DNA of 46,043 nt, taken from NCBI GenBank assembly GCA_016871295.1, contig VFZD01000004.1, positions 1 through 46,043 of the forward strand, in the 5' to 3' direction. This stretch comes from Actinomycetota bacterium (GTDB taxonomy: Bacteria > Actinomycetota > Acidimicrobiia > Acidimicrobiales > Ilumatobacteraceae). The notes beneath the pieces are model-generated. The model saw nothing but the letters and a program-made list of their open reading frames with translations, made no database searches and was not told where the DNA came from. A program made the position numbers and the translations under genes. Of this stretch, positions 33,058-42,106 are shown in pieces; within the stretch, counting starts at the first letter, position 1, and each line of letters opens with the position of its first letter.

Positions 33058-34506
33058 ATGGCTGACATCACACTTCCACAATTGGGCGAGACCGTCACCG
33101 AGGGCACGATCACCCGTTGGTTCAAAAAGGTTGGCGACACTGTTGCCGTCGACGAACCGTTGTTTGAAGTTTCAACCGACAAAGTTGACACCGAAGTTCC
33201 GTCGCCGATTTCCGGCACGCTCATTGAGATTCGCGTCAATGAAGGCGACACGGTTCCTGTCGGCACGGTGATCGCAGTTGTTGGGGCGGCAACTGGTGCC
33301 AGCGCGCCTGCGCCCGTCGCAAAGGCTGCGCCCGCACCGACACCCGTACCGACACCCGCACCGACACCCGTCGCAAAGGCTGCACCCGTACCGACACCCG
33401 CGCCGACACCCGTCGCAAAGGCTGCGCCCGCACTGACACCCGCGCCTGCGCCCGTCGCAAAGGCTGCGCCCGCACCGACAAAGGCACCCGTGGCGAAAAC
33501 CACCAGCGCCTCGAACAAACTGCTCTCACCCGTGGTCCGTCGTTTGGTGACCGATCATCGCATCGATGTCGACGCGTTGGTCGGCACAGGCCCCGGCGGT
33601 CGAATCACTCGCGAAGACGTTTTGGATTTCATCGACAAAAACGGTTTGACCAATTGTGCATTGGCTCAAGGCGCAGCAAGCGCGGCAACCGCGTCGGCGC
33701 AAGCACCTGCACCGGCGCAAGCACCTGCGCCTGTACCTGCACCCGTCGCCAAAACTTCCCCCGCACCGGCTGCCAGGTTCACTTCGCCGTCCGAGCGCGA
33801 AACAGTTCTGCCTCTCAGCAAAATTCGCCGTCTCACCGCCTCGCACATGATCATGTCGCAGGCCGTGAGCGCGCACGCGTTCAGCGTCGTCGAAGTCGAC
33901 TATGCCAATGTCGATGCGACTCGCAACGCGGTCAAAGATCAGTTCAAACAATCAGAAGGCTTCACGCTGACGTATCTTCCGTTCATCGCCCGCGCAATCG
34001 TCGACGGGTTGGCCGAGTTTCGACATTTGAACGCCAGCATCGAGGGCGACAATCTCGTCGTGCACAACTATGTCGACCTCGGCATCGCCGTAGATCTTGA
34101 ATTCAACGGTCTGCTGGTGCCGGTTGTGCGAAGTGCCGACGGCAAGCGCCTGCGCGCGATTGCCCGCGAGATTTCAGATCTCGCCGCTCGTGCGCGCACA
34201 CGCAAACTCACGCCAGACGAAATTCAGGGCGGCACCTTCACGATCTCCAACAACGGGTCGGCCGGTTCGGTGTTGACGATGCCGATCATCAACCAACCGC
34301 AGGTGGCGATTGTTTCCACCGATGTGATCGTGCGCAGACCCGTCGTGGCTCATTTGGCCGACGGTTCAGAGAGCATCGCGATTCATCCCGTTGGCAACCT
34401 GGCAATGAGTTGGGACCACCGCGCGTTCGACGGCGCATATGCCGCAGGGTTCTTGGCAAAAGTCAAGCGAGTTCTTGAAACACAGGACTGGTCAGCGGAG
34501 ATCTAA
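33058..34506 (+). CDS. sucB: 2-oxo acid dehydrogenase E2 (dihydrolipoyl acyltransferase)
   Basis: A 482-residue E2. Residues 1-77 are one lipoyl domain with the lipoylated Lys42 in STDKVDTEVPSP. Residues ~80-150 are an Ala-Pro-Thr-rich swinging linker with repeated APTPVAKAAP-like units. Residues ~153-195 form the peripheral subunit-binding domain (LSPVVRRLVTDHRIDVDALVGTGPGGRITREDVLDFI). After a second Ala-Pro linker, residues ~245-482 are the catalytic domain ending in MSWDHRAFDGAYAAGF (His454, Asp458). With aceE and lpdA it should make the pyruvate dehydrogenase complex; service to a 2-oxoglutarate complex is also possible, as in other Actinobacteria. It lies 3 bases before the lipB-lipA gene. 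Confidence 0.95.
   Translation: MADITLPQLGETVTEGTITRWFKKVGDTVAVDEPLFEVSTDKVDTEVPSPISGTLIEIRVNEGDTVPVGTVIAVVGAATGASAPAPVAKAAPAPTPVPTPAPTPVAKAAPVPTPAPTPVAKAAPALTPAPAPVAKAAPAPTKAPVAKTTSASNKLLSPVVRRLVTDHRIDVDALVGTGPGGRITREDVLDFIDKNGLTNCALAQGAASAATASAQAPAPAQAPAPVPAPVAKTSPAPAARFTSPSERETVLPLSKIRRLTASHMIMSQAVSAHAFSVVEVDYANVDATRNAVKDQFKQSEGFTLTYLPFIARAIVDGLAEFRHLNASIEGDNLVVHNYVDLGIAVDLEFNGLLVPVVRSADGKRLRAIAREISDLAARARTRKLTPDEIQGGTFTISNNGSAGSVLTMPIINQPQVAIVSTDVIVRRPVVAHLADGSESIAIHPVGNLAMSWDHRAFDGAYAAGFLAKVKRVLETQDWSAEI
33300..33500 (+). repeat. Coding tandem repeat: Ala-Pro linker of E2
   Basis: Imperfect repeats built from GCACCCGTACCGACACCCG- and CCCGTCGCAAAGGCTGC-like units encode the flexible APTPVAKAAP linker. 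Similar linkers in other E2 proteins vary in length between strains by repeat slippage. Confidence 0.75.
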
Positions 34507-34509
34507 ATC

Positions 34510-36177
34510 GTGTCTCGCGAGAATGCTGAAGTCGCGACGAAACTCAACGTGCGCTGGTTGGGCAAAGTGCCGTATCGCGAGGCGTTGGCGATTCAGTCGG
34601 CGATGTTCACCCACACGGGCATGCAGCATCTGTTGATGCTCGAACATCCGCATGTTTTCACATATGGGCCGAGTGCCGACCTCGAAAAAAATCTGAAGTG
34701 CGACCCCGCCGCGGTCGGCGCCGAACTGGTCAAGGTGAATCGAGGTGGCGACATCACTTATCACGGCCCCGGTCAATTGGTCGTGTATCCGATCTTGAAT
34801 CTGGTCGCAAAACACGGTGTTGGCGGCCCGGCCGATATGCGGGCCCATGTTTTTGGTGTCGAACAACTCGTGATCGACACGCTCCAACAATTGGGCGTGA
34901 AAAGTGTCGATCGTCTCGCCGGTTTCCCCGGCGTCTGGGTAGACACGGACAGCGACGAACCCAAAAAAATCTGTGCGATCGGGGTTCGGGTCTCGCGTGG
35001 TCGAACGATGCATGGTTTTGCCTTGAATGTCTCGACCGACCTGAGTTTTATGCGCGACCACATCGTGCCCTGCGGCATCGCCGAATTCGGCGTGACATCA
35101 CTTCATGAACTGGGTTTTGCTTTTTCGTTGCGCGAAGTCGCCGATGTCGTCGCGCGATTGGCCGCAGATCGCTTCGCCAATGGCAAATCAGATCGACATG
35201 ATGTCGCTTGGGGTGCCGCGCCGGTCGTCTCCTCTGACCAGTCGGCGCCAAAGCCGGCAGTGCGCACCAGCGTCGAGTACACCGCGCGCAAACCCGAGTG
35301 GTTGCGCCCCCATGTCAACCATGGCGCCGAGGTTTTGTCGACCAGAAAGACATTGCGTGATTTGAATCTGGTCACCGTGTGTGAACAGGCGGGCTGCCCG
35401 AATCTTTCTGAATGTTGGGCAGACGGCACGGCGACGATGATGGTGTTGGGCGAGCGATGCACGCGGGCCTGCGGTTTTTGTCTGATCGACACCCGCAGGC
35501 CGCTGGCTCCCGATGTCAACGAACCGATGCGGGTCGCACAAGCGGTCGCCAAAATGAGACTCGAACACGCGGTGTTGACGATGGTCGCCCGTGACGATCT
35601 CGCCGACGGCGGCATGGCACATGTCGCCAGTTGCGTGCGCGAGATTCGCGCGCGATCGCCGTTCACCCGCGTCGAAACCTTGATCTCCGACGCCAAAGGC
35701 TCGGACGCGCTGGAGATCTTGTTCGCCGAACGACCAGATGTTTTGAACCACAACATCGAGACCGTCGCGCGACTGCAGCGCGATGTGCGCCCATCGGCGG
35801 GTTATGCGCGAAGTCTGGGCGTGTTGGCCCGCGCTCGGGCGGCCGGCCTGACGACCAAATCGGGCTTGATGTTGGGTTTGGGCGAGAGCAAAGCCGAGGT
35901 CGAGGCGACGCTGATTGACTTGGCGAGCGTGGGCGTGCAAATCGTGACGATCGGTCAGTATCTGCGACCCTCGGCGCAACATTTGCCCGTCGTGCGTTGG
36001 GCCGACCCGCAAGAGTTCGTCTACTTCGCCAGGTTCGGCGAAAGAATTGGCATCGACCATGTCGAGGCGAGCCCGTTGACTCGGTCGAGTTACCACGCAA
36101 AGCAGGCGGCCGAGGCGACCGCGGCGCAAATCGCCAGCGAGCCTCCAGCGCCACAGTTCGTGAGCGTGCGATCATGA
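34510..36177 (+). CDS. lipBA: LipB-LipA fusion: octanoyltransferase / lipoyl synthase
   Basis: A single 555-residue frame. Residues ~10-215 are LipB: VNRGGDITYHGPGQLVVYP, the catalytic lysine in PKKICAIGVRVSRGRTMHG and the acyl-accepting cysteine in DHIVPCGI (Cys188). A ~35-residue linker leads to LipA (~255-555): the auxiliary cluster cysteines C291, C296 and C302 (VCEQAGCPNLSEC), the radical-SAM CTRACGFC (C317, C321, C324), FTRVETLISDAKG, NHNIETVARLQRDVRPSAGY, MLGLGES and the closing serine ligand in SPLTRSSYHAKQ. It would move octanoate from acyl carrier protein to E2 and then insert both sulfurs. Placement three bases after the E2 gene links it to its substrate. It starts at a GTG, and its stop overlaps the pirin start (ATGA). 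Confidence 0.95.
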   Translation: MSRENAEVATKLNVRWLGKVPYREALAIQSAMFTHTGMQHLLMLEHPHVFTYGPSADLEKNLKCDPAAVGAELVKVNRGGDITYHGPGQLVVYPILNLVAKHGVGGPADMRAHVFGVEQLVIDTLQQLGVKSVDRLAGFPGVWVDTDSDEPKKICAIGVRVSRGRTMHGFALNVSTDLSFMRDHIVPCGIAEFGVTSLHELGFAFSLREVADVVARLAADRFANGKSDRHDVAWGAAPVVSSDQSAPKPAVRTSVEYTARKPEWLRPHVNHGAEVLSTRKTLRDLNLVTVCEQAGCPNLSECWADGTATMMVLGERCTRACGFCLIDTRRPLAPDVNEPMRVAQAVAKMRLEHAVLTMVARDDLADGGMAHVASCVREIRARSPFTRVETLISDAKGSDALEILFAERPDVLNHNIETVARLQRDVRPSAGYARSLGVLARARAAGLTTKSGLMLGLGESKAEVEATLIDLASVGVQIVTIGQYLRPSAQHLPVVRWADPQEFVYFARFGERIGIDHVEASPLTRSSYHAKQAAEATAAQIASEPPAPQFVSVRS

Positions 36178-37037
36178 GCCTGCGCAAGATCGTGCAGGTC
36201 ATCGACTCGCAAACCACGCTCGAGGGCGGTGGCTTCAAGGTGCGCCGACCGTTTCCGACACCGGGTGTCGACCACATCGATCCGTTCTTGTTGCTCGATG
36301 AAATGGGCCCAGCCGATTACGCACCGGGCGAAGCAGTCGGCGCACCGTCGCATCCGCACCGAGGTTTTGAAACGGTCACATATTTGATCTCGGGGGCGAT
36401 GGTGCACGAAGACTCGATCGGCACGCGAGCGGTGATCAAACCGGGCGGCGTGCAATGGATGACGGCAGGTTCGGGTGTGATCCACAGCGAACTGCCGACC
36501 GACGAGATGTTGGCGCTCGGCGGTCGCATGCACGGCTTTCAACTCTGGGTGAATCTCAGCGCCGATCGCAAGATGATCGCGCCCCGATATCAGGGTTACG
36601 ACGCCGAACAACTCGCGCAGGTCAAACTTGCAAACGGCGGCTTGGTCAAGATCGTCGCCGGCGAAGTTTTGGGCGTGGTCGGCCCCGTCGAAACAACGAG
36701 CCCGATGACATATGCCCACGCCGCGCTGCGGGCAAACGATTCGATCGAATGGACACCCGACCCGGCGCACACGGCGCTCGTGCATGTCTTCGAGGGCGAA
36801 GTCACTGTCAATGGTCGGCGTGTCGTGTCTGGCCAGATGGTCGTGTTCGATCGATCTGCTGGCGCCGTGCACATTTCGGCGCCAACTTTGCCGGGGGCGC
36901 AGTCGGCGCAATTGCTGATTCTTGGTGGTGCGCCGCTCAACGAGCCGGTCGTGCGCTACGGCCCGTTCGTCATGAACACGCGTCAAGAAATTGTCGATGC
37001 GGTCGACGATTATCAAAATGGTGTGTTGGTGAAATGA
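36174..37037 (+). CDS. Pirin family protein
   Basis: A 287-residue bicupin. The N-terminal cupin has the metal-binding set in PFLLLDEMGPADY, APSHPHRGFETVTYLISG and the later VQWMTAGSGVIHSELP and MHGFQLWVNL; the C-terminal cupin includes ALVHVFEGEVTVNG. Some bacterial pirins are quercetin dioxygenases or regulate pyruvate dehydrogenase by binding E1; the second role is attractive here because E2/E3 genes precede it, but this is inference. The ATG at 36174 overlaps the lipB-lipA stop, and its own stop overlaps the M24 peptidase start. Confidence 0.95.
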   Translation: MSLRKIVQVIDSQTTLEGGGFKVRRPFPTPGVDHIDPFLLLDEMGPADYAPGEAVGAPSHPHRGFETVTYLISGAMVHEDSIGTRAVIKPGGVQWMTAGSGVIHSELPTDEMLALGGRMHGFQLWVNLSADRKMIAPRYQGYDAEQLAQVKLANGGLVKIVAGEVLGVVGPVETTSPMTYAHAALRANDSIEWTPDPAHTALVHVFEGEVTVNGRRVVSGQMVVFDRSAGAVHISAPTLPGAQSAQLLILGGAPLNEPVVRYGPFVMNTRQEIVDAVDDYQNGVLVK

Positions 37038-38155
37038 GCGTGATCTCGGCGACGAGCCAAAGCGCTCTCTATGCTTCGCGTCTCAACCGAGTGCGCGACG
37101 AAATGCAGCGCCAGGCGATAGACGCCACGCTTCTCAGCGTCGGCCATGATCTGCCGTATTTGACGGGGTATTGCGCGATGCCGCTCGAGCGCCTGACGAT
37201 GCTGGTCGTTACGCACGACGCACCGGCGACGCTGATCGTGCCGCGACTCGAAGCACCCCGAGTCACCGCACACGACGAAGTTTTCAAGATCGTCGCCTGG
37301 GGCGAAACCGAAAACCCAGTCGAGATCGTCGCCAAACATCTCGGTCGCGCCAAGAAAATCGCGATTGGCGACCAGATGTGGGCCCGATTCCTGGTCGAGT
37401 TGATGGGTTTCGTCTCGGGCGCGAGTTTCGCCCGTGCGGTCGATGTCGTGGGTGCGATGCGGATGATCAAAGACGCCGCTGAAATCGCGGCGCTGCAGGC
37501 GGCCGGGGCGGCGGCTGATCGCGTGGCTTCGCAACTGCAACGCGGCGAGATCGCCCTGCGCGGCCGCACCGAAGCCCAGGTATCTGCCGACATTTCAGCG
37601 CGTCTGATCGCCGAAGGTCACGATGCGGTCAACTTTGCGATCGTCGCCGCCGGCGAAAACGCGGCGAGTCCGCATCATCACGCGGGGCCGCGCGTGATTC
37701 AAAACAATGAGATCTTGTTGTGCGACTTCGGCGGCACGATGAACGGCTATTGCAGCGACATCACGCGCTGCGTGTTTCTCGGCGAGCCCTCGCGAAAAAT
37801 CATGAGCGCCTATTCGGTTCTGCGGGCGGCACATTCGGCCGGCGTCAAAGCCGGCGTCGTCGGTGCGACCTGCGAATCGGTCGATGCGGCCGCCCGCGCA
37901 GTTATCGACGATGCGGGCTTCGGCGACTTCTTCATCCATCGAACGGGTCACGGCATCGGCATGGAGGCCCACGAAGAGCCGTATATGGTCAGCGGCAACA
38001 AACTGCCGATCAAGGCGGGTCATGCTTTCAGCGTCGAACCGGGCATTTATCTGCCGGGCAAGTGGGGAATGCGGCTTGAAGACATCGTGGTCGCCACCGA
38101 GGCGGGGCCGTTGTCGATGACCCATGTCGATCATTCACTCGTGATCTTGAGTTGA
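37034..38155 (+). CDS. M24 family Xaa-Pro aminopeptidase
   Basis: A 373-residue two-domain enzyme. The N-terminal creatinase-like domain covers residues ~1-140 (LLSVGHDLPYLTGY). The C-terminal pita-bread domain has the five dinuclear-metal ligands: Asp in LCDFGGTMNGYCSDIT (two), His in FIHRTGHGIGMEAHEEP, Glu in FSVEPGIYLPG and Glu in MRLEDIVV. It removes N-terminal residues preceding proline. The ATG at 37034 overlaps the pirin stop; the stop overlaps the next gene's ATG. Confidence 0.95.
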   Translation: MSVISATSQSALYASRLNRVRDEMQRQAIDATLLSVGHDLPYLTGYCAMPLERLTMLVVTHDAPATLIVPRLEAPRVTAHDEVFKIVAWGETENPVEIVAKHLGRAKKIAIGDQMWARFLVELMGFVSGASFARAVDVVGAMRMIKDAAEIAALQAAGAAADRVASQLQRGEIALRGRTEAQVSADISARLIAEGHDAVNFAIVAAGENAASPHHHAGPRVIQNNEILLCDFGGTMNGYCSDITRCVFLGEPSRKIMSAYSVLRAAHSAGVKAGVVGATCESVDAAARAVIDDAGFGDFFIHRTGHGIGMEAHEEPYMVSGNKLPIKAGHAFSVEPGIYLPGKWGMRLEDIVVATEAGPLSMTHVDHSLVILS

Positions 38156-38877
38156 TGCGACTCGACGCCGCGACATTTCTGCTGCAGTGGTCGACGGGCG
38201 GCCTCGCATTCTTGTGGTTCACGCTGCGCGGCAACGAGATCTCGGCGGGTTATTCAAAGTTGTTGCGGGGGACTTACGGCGTCCTGGCGTTGCTCGGTGT
38301 CGTCGCCGGTTTTTATTTCGATCGCGTGATCATCCGCGAGATTGCGGGTCTGGTCGTGGCTGGCATCGCCCTTGCGACTTTTGCCAAACGCGACTCGCGC
38401 TCTGATCTTGTCGCCGTATCTTGCGGCGCAATCGGTTTGATCGGTTCGGTCGTCGCCAACGGCGGCTCATTGGTCGATTTATTGCGCGTGATCATCGGTG
38501 CGGCGTTTCTCGGCGCGGTCACCGACCTGATGTTGCTCGGTCACTGGTATCTCGTGCAGCCCGGCATGACGCGAAAACTTCTCAACGATTTGACCAACGC
38601 GGTGTTGTTCATTTGGCCGCTCGAGGTCGTGGCGATGATCTTGCCCACGGGCATGATCAGCGTCTTGAACAAGACGATCGACGACGGGTGGAACGGCATT
38701 CTCGGATACTTCTGGTTGGGGTGCGCCGTCTTGACGGGGCTGCTGGTGTCTTTCACTCGCGCCGCGTTGAAAGAGCGAAGCTATTCGGCCGTGATGGCGG
38801 CGACCGGGTTGAGTTATCTGGCGATCCTCACGGCGTTCGGCACCGACCTAGTCGCCCGCGCCGTGCTCGCCGCCTAA
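38155..38877 (+). CDS. Multi-helix integral membrane protein of unknown function
   Basis: About 240 residues with some 7 predicted hydrophobic helices. Segments such as GVLALLGVVAGFYFD, LGAVTDLMLLGHWYLVQPGMTRKLL and GYFWLGCAVLTGLLVSFTRAALKERSY are consistent with a membrane protein found near metabolic genes in Actinobacteria. No transporter signature is recognised. The ATG at 38155 overlaps the peptidase stop (TGATG); a TTG one codon earlier is possible. Its stop overlaps the convergent amidase. Confidence 0.75.
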   Translation: MRLDAATFLLQWSTGGLAFLWFTLRGNEISAGYSKLLRGTYGVLALLGVVAGFYFDRVIIREIAGLVVAGIALATFAKRDSRSDLVAVSCGAIGLIGSVVANGGSLVDLLRVIIGAAFLGAVTDLMLLGHWYLVQPGMTRKLLNDLTNAVLFIWPLEVVAMILPTGMISVLNKTIDDGWNGILGYFWLGCAVLTGLLVSFTRAALKERSYSAVMAATGLSYLAILTAFGTDLVARAVLAA

Positions 38878-40259
38878 TTTGGCGAGGTGAGCGGCCACGG
38901 GTTGCGGCGCTCGATGTCGAGGGCGAGATCCAACAACAACTGCTCTTCAAAATGACGGGCCATGATCTGCATGCCGACAGGCAGGCCGTCGACGAAACCA
39001 ACCGGCACCGAAACGCCCGGGTTGCCGTAAATGTTCGCCGGAAATGTCAGCACGCCGTTGTTGCCCGCGCCGCCGACGACACCACCAAATGTGTCGGGCA
39101 GCGGACCCTCGGCGTTGAACGCCACGTCGGGGTTGCTCGCGGTGATGATCAGATCAACTTCGCTGAAGATCTGCGACATGCGATTGTTCAGTTCGGTTCG
39201 TCGTTGCTCGAACTTTCCGCGCGCCTCGACGCCGTAAAGGTTCGCCGTGCGTTCGATGCCGTAGCGAATTTCGGGCGTGAGTTGATCGGCGCACGCCGGC
39301 CATCGATCACCGAGTTGAAACGCAATCGCCGCCATGCCCGTGACCGACCACGCCGCACCGAGCCGTGGCAGCGAAAGATCGACGACATCGCGGCGTTTCA
39401 AGCGTGTGCTCGCGACAAGTTCTTCGGCGGCGCGTTCGATCACTTGCCACATCGCCGGCGAGACCACACCGCCGCCGAAATTTGGCACCATCGCAACCCG
39501 CAGACCCGCTGTCGAAACCGTGCCGAGCCCAGTTTCCCAGCCAGATGTGCGTTGCAAACTGAGCGGATCATGCGGCTCGTGGCCATTGACGACATCGAAC
39601 CATCGAGCCGTGTCGCGAACGCTGCGCGACAAACAACCGATCACCGTGGTCAGGTTGCCGTTGGGTGCGCCGGGTCCGCGCGGCACCCGACCGAAGGTCG
39701 CTTTGAGTCCGAGCAGTCCGGTGAAACCTGCGGGTATGCGAATCGAGCCGCCGCCGTCGCCGCCCGTCGCCAGCGTCACCAATCCGCCGGCAACCGCCGA
39801 TGCGCTGCCACCCGACGAACCACCTGGGGTGCGGTCGCGGTTCCACGGGTTTCGCGTCGCGCCGTGCAGCACCGTGCGCGTCAAGTTGACCCCGCCGAAT
39901 TCGCTGGCGTTGGTCTGGCCGATTCGTATCGCCCCGCCAACCCGGCAAATTCGGTTCACCTGCGTGTCGGTCGTCTTGGCCAGACGATCTTTGAACACCA
40001 TGCTCGCTTCGGTGTCGGGCCAACCGGCGACCAGGTCGAGTTCCTTTATTCCGATCGGCACGCCGCCAAACGGCAGAGAGATGTCGGCGTTCTTCGCGTC
40101 GCGTTCGGCGGCCTCGCGATCCAAAAAACAAAACGCATTCAACTCGCTCTTGTCGATTGCGGAGTAAGTTGCCTGCAACTCTTCGGTGGGTGAGCGCTCG
40201 CCGGTGCGAAACGCCTCGACCAACGACACCGCGTCACCCCGCCACGGAGAGTCAGCCAT
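38874..40259 (-). CDS. Amidase (amidase signature family)
   Basis: A 461-residue enzyme. The Ser-cisSer-Lys triad is in place: Lys in VPIGIKELD, the glycine/serine-rich signature TPGGSSGGSASAVAGGL with the cis-serine, and the nucleophilic serine in GGDGGGSIRIPAGFTGLLGLK. The closing GNPGVSVPVGFVDGLPVGMQI is also typical. It hydrolyses an amide. GatA is not likely because gatB and gatC are absent, the length is short for the family and the GatA-specific regions are missing. It starts at an ATG and overlaps the convergent membrane-protein gene by four bases. Confidence 0.93.
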   Translation of the reverse strand: MADSPWRGDAVSLVEAFRTGERSPTEELQATYSAIDKSELNAFCFLDREAAERDAKNADISLPFGGVPIGIKELDLVAGWPDTEASMVFKDRLAKTTDTQVNRICRVGGAIRIGQTNASEFGGVNLTRTVLHGATRNPWNRDRTPGGSSGGSASAVAGGLVTLATGGDGGGSIRIPAGFTGLLGLKATFGRVPRGPGAPNGNLTTVIGCLSRSVRDTARWFDVVNGHEPHDPLSLQRTSGWETGLGTVSTAGLRVAMVPNFGGGVVSPAMWQVIERAAEELVASTRLKRRDVVDLSLPRLGAAWSVTGMAAIAFQLGDRWPACADQLTPEIRYGIERTANLYGVEARGKFEQRRTELNNRMSQIFSEVDLIITASNPDVAFNAEGPLPDTFGGVVGGAGNNGVLTFPANIYGNPGVSVPVGFVDGLPVGMQIMARHFEEQLLLDLALDIERRNPWPLTSPN

Positions 40260-40306
40260 GACTCAAAACTAGTCGGCATACAGGTGCAATTAATTAGAGT
40301 GTTGAA

Positions 40307-41107
40307 GTGGATAGTCGCAGTTTTCTCGGTCTGACCCGCATCGGCGATTCCTCTCGGTTCTCGATGCCCGTCGACCTGCGGATTTCGACTGGCGGTTATT
40401 TCATGTATGGCGGCGCGGGTCTCGGTTCTTGCATCAGCGCGCTCGAAACCGTGTCGCAGCGCAATCTGGTGTGGGCCACCGCGCAATACCTGTCGTTCGC
40501 AAAGACCGACGAGGTAGTGACGATCGAGGTCACCCTCGCTGTAAACGGTCCGCAGATCACCCAGGGTCGGGCAGTCGCCCGAGTCGGCGAGAGAGAAATT
40601 CTCACGGTCAATGCCGCGCTTGGCGATCGAAACTTCGTCGCCGTCGGTCAGTTTTTGAAAGTGCCGACGGCGCCGGCGCCAGATCTGGCGCGCGCACGCG
40701 AGCATCGATCCGAGGTCTCGGGCACGATTCATGATTCTCTCGAACAACGCATCGTCAAGGGTCGAACGCTCGATCAACTCGACGGCACCTTGAGCGACGG
40801 CAATGTCGTGATGTGGGTGCAAATTCCCGCGTTGATCGAAAGCGTCGACGCGACGGCGCTCGGCATTCTCGGCGACTTCGTGCCGATGGCGGTGGGACAG
40901 GCGGTGGGGTTGGCCGCGGGCGGCAACAGCCTCGACAACACGATCCGCATCGTCAAACTCGTGCCAACCAAATGGGTGCTGCTCGACATATATATAGACG
41001 CGATCGAGCGGGGCTTCGGGCACGGGCGGGTGAATATGTTCGCCGAAGACGGCACCTTGATGGCGATCGCCAGTCAAAGTTGCAAAGCACGAAAGTGGAA
41101 GAATTAA
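40307..41107 (+). CDS. Acyl-CoA thioesterase (TesB-like double hotdog)
   Basis: A 266-residue protein. The N-terminal hotdog has YFMYGGAGLGSCISALETVSQRNLVWATAQYLSF and VVTIEVTLAVNGPQITQGRAVARVGEREI; the C-terminal hotdog has DALGILGDF-type and LDIYIDAIERGFGHGRVNMFAEDGTLMAIASQS, typical of TesB-like thioesterases. It hydrolyses acyl-CoA esters. The start is a GTG at 40307. It is 3 bases upstream of the LLM oxidoreductase gene. Confidence 0.85.
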   Translation: MDSRSFLGLTRIGDSSRFSMPVDLRISTGGYFMYGGAGLGSCISALETVSQRNLVWATAQYLSFAKTDEVVTIEVTLAVNGPQITQGRAVARVGEREILTVNAALGDRNFVAVGQFLKVPTAPAPDLARAREHRSEVSGTIHDSLEQRIVKGRTLDQLDGTLSDGNVVMWVQIPALIESVDATALGILGDFVPMAVGQAVGLAAGGNSLDNTIRIVKLVPTKWVLLDIYIDAIERGFGHGRVNMFAEDGTLMAIASQSCKARKWKN

Positions 41108-41110
41108 GCG

Positions 41111-42103
41111 GTGCGGCAACAACGACCCGGAATGACAGTGCCGTTGCCGGGGCATCTGCACGCGCAACGCGAGAACTACAAGAAACTCGCCGATCTCGGT
41201 TACACAGATGTTTGGTCGGCAGAATCCGACGGCGCCGATGCGTTCACCCCGCTGGCGATGGTCGCCGCGTGGGAGCCCCGCTTGCGTCTCGGCACGGCGA
41301 TCGTGCCCGCGTATACGCGCTCGCCGGCGCTGATGGCCCAAAGCGTGGCGACGATGGCCGACGCCGCGCCGGGCAGGTTTGCCATCGGCATCGGTTCGTC
41401 GAGCAATGTGATCATCGAAAAGTGGAACGCGATTCCGTTCGTTGAGCCGTACAAGAAAGTTCGCGATGTCGTGCGCTTTTTGCAAGACGCGATGAGCGGC
41501 GAAAAGATCACCAAGCAATACGACACTTTCAACATCGACGGGTTTCGTCTCGGCATTCGTCCCGAAGTCAAGCCGCAGATTCTGGTTGCGGCGTTGCGCG
41601 AGGGCATGTTGAAGTTGGCGGGTCGCGAGGCCGATGGCGCGATCATCAATTGGCTGTCGGCCGACGACGTCAAGAAAGTCGTCGAAGTCGTCGATCGGGC
41701 GGCGCAAAAGTCGCCAAACCCGTCCCCGCGCGAGATCGTCGCCCGAATTTTCGTCTGTCCGAGTGAGAACGCCGATCTGGTGCGCGGCGCGGCCAAGCGG
41801 CTGATCGCCGCATATCTGACGGTGCCGGTTTACGCCGAGTTTCACAAGTGGCTCGGGCGCGGCGAAATGTTGCAACAGATGTGGGATCTCTGGAAGGCGG
41901 GCGACCGCAAAGCCGCCGTGGCGGCGATACCCGACGAGGTGGTCGATCAATTGTTCGTGCACGGCAGCGTCGCCCAGTGTCGGGCGACGATCAAAAGATA
42001 TTTCGACAACGGCGTGACGACTTCGTCGTTGGCGATCGTCGCGTTCGATCCCGAAGTCAGTTATTGGAGTTGCGTCGAGTCGTTGTCCCCGAGCGCCGGC
42101 TGA
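41111..42103 (+). CDS. LLM class (F420-dependent-type) flavin oxidoreductase
   Basis: A 330-residue luciferase-like barrel protein. Typical segments are MTVPLPGHL, YTDVWSAESDGADAFTPLAMVAAWEPRLRLGTAIVPAYTRSPALMAQSVATMADAAPGRFAIGIG, FRLGIRPEVKPQILVAALREGMLKLAGREADGAIINW and a late GSVAQCRATIKRYFDNG. The pattern favours F420-dependent members over FMN ones, which is likely in this lineage but not proven. Substrate unknown. The start is GTG at 41111. It runs straight into the ABC transporter pair. Confidence 0.92.
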   Translation: MRQQRPGMTVPLPGHLHAQRENYKKLADLGYTDVWSAESDGADAFTPLAMVAAWEPRLRLGTAIVPAYTRSPALMAQSVATMADAAPGRFAIGIGSSSNVIIEKWNAIPFVEPYKKVRDVVRFLQDAMSGEKITKQYDTFNIDGFRLGIRPEVKPQILVAALREGMLKLAGREADGAIINWLSADDVKKVVEVVDRAAQKSPNPSPREIVARIFVCPSENADLVRGAAKRLIAAYLTVPVYAEFHKWLGRGEMLQQMWDLWKAGDRKAAVAAIPDEVVDQLFVHGSVAQCRATIKRYFDNGVTTSSLAIVAFDPEVSYWSCVESLSPSAG

Positions 42104-42106
42104 AAC

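Noticed and set aside
33300-33500. CRISPR-like or intergenic tandem repeat
   Set aside because: The repeats are in frame within the E2 gene and encode its Ala-Pro linker.
38421-40193. A 590-codon plus-strand open frame
   Set aside because: It overlaps the membrane-protein gene in another frame and runs antisense through the amidase; its translation is low-complexity and Arg/His-rich.
38874-40259. Assignment of the amidase as GatA
   Set aside because: gatB and gatC are not adjacent, the GatA-specific segments are missing, and the general amidase signature fits many substrates.
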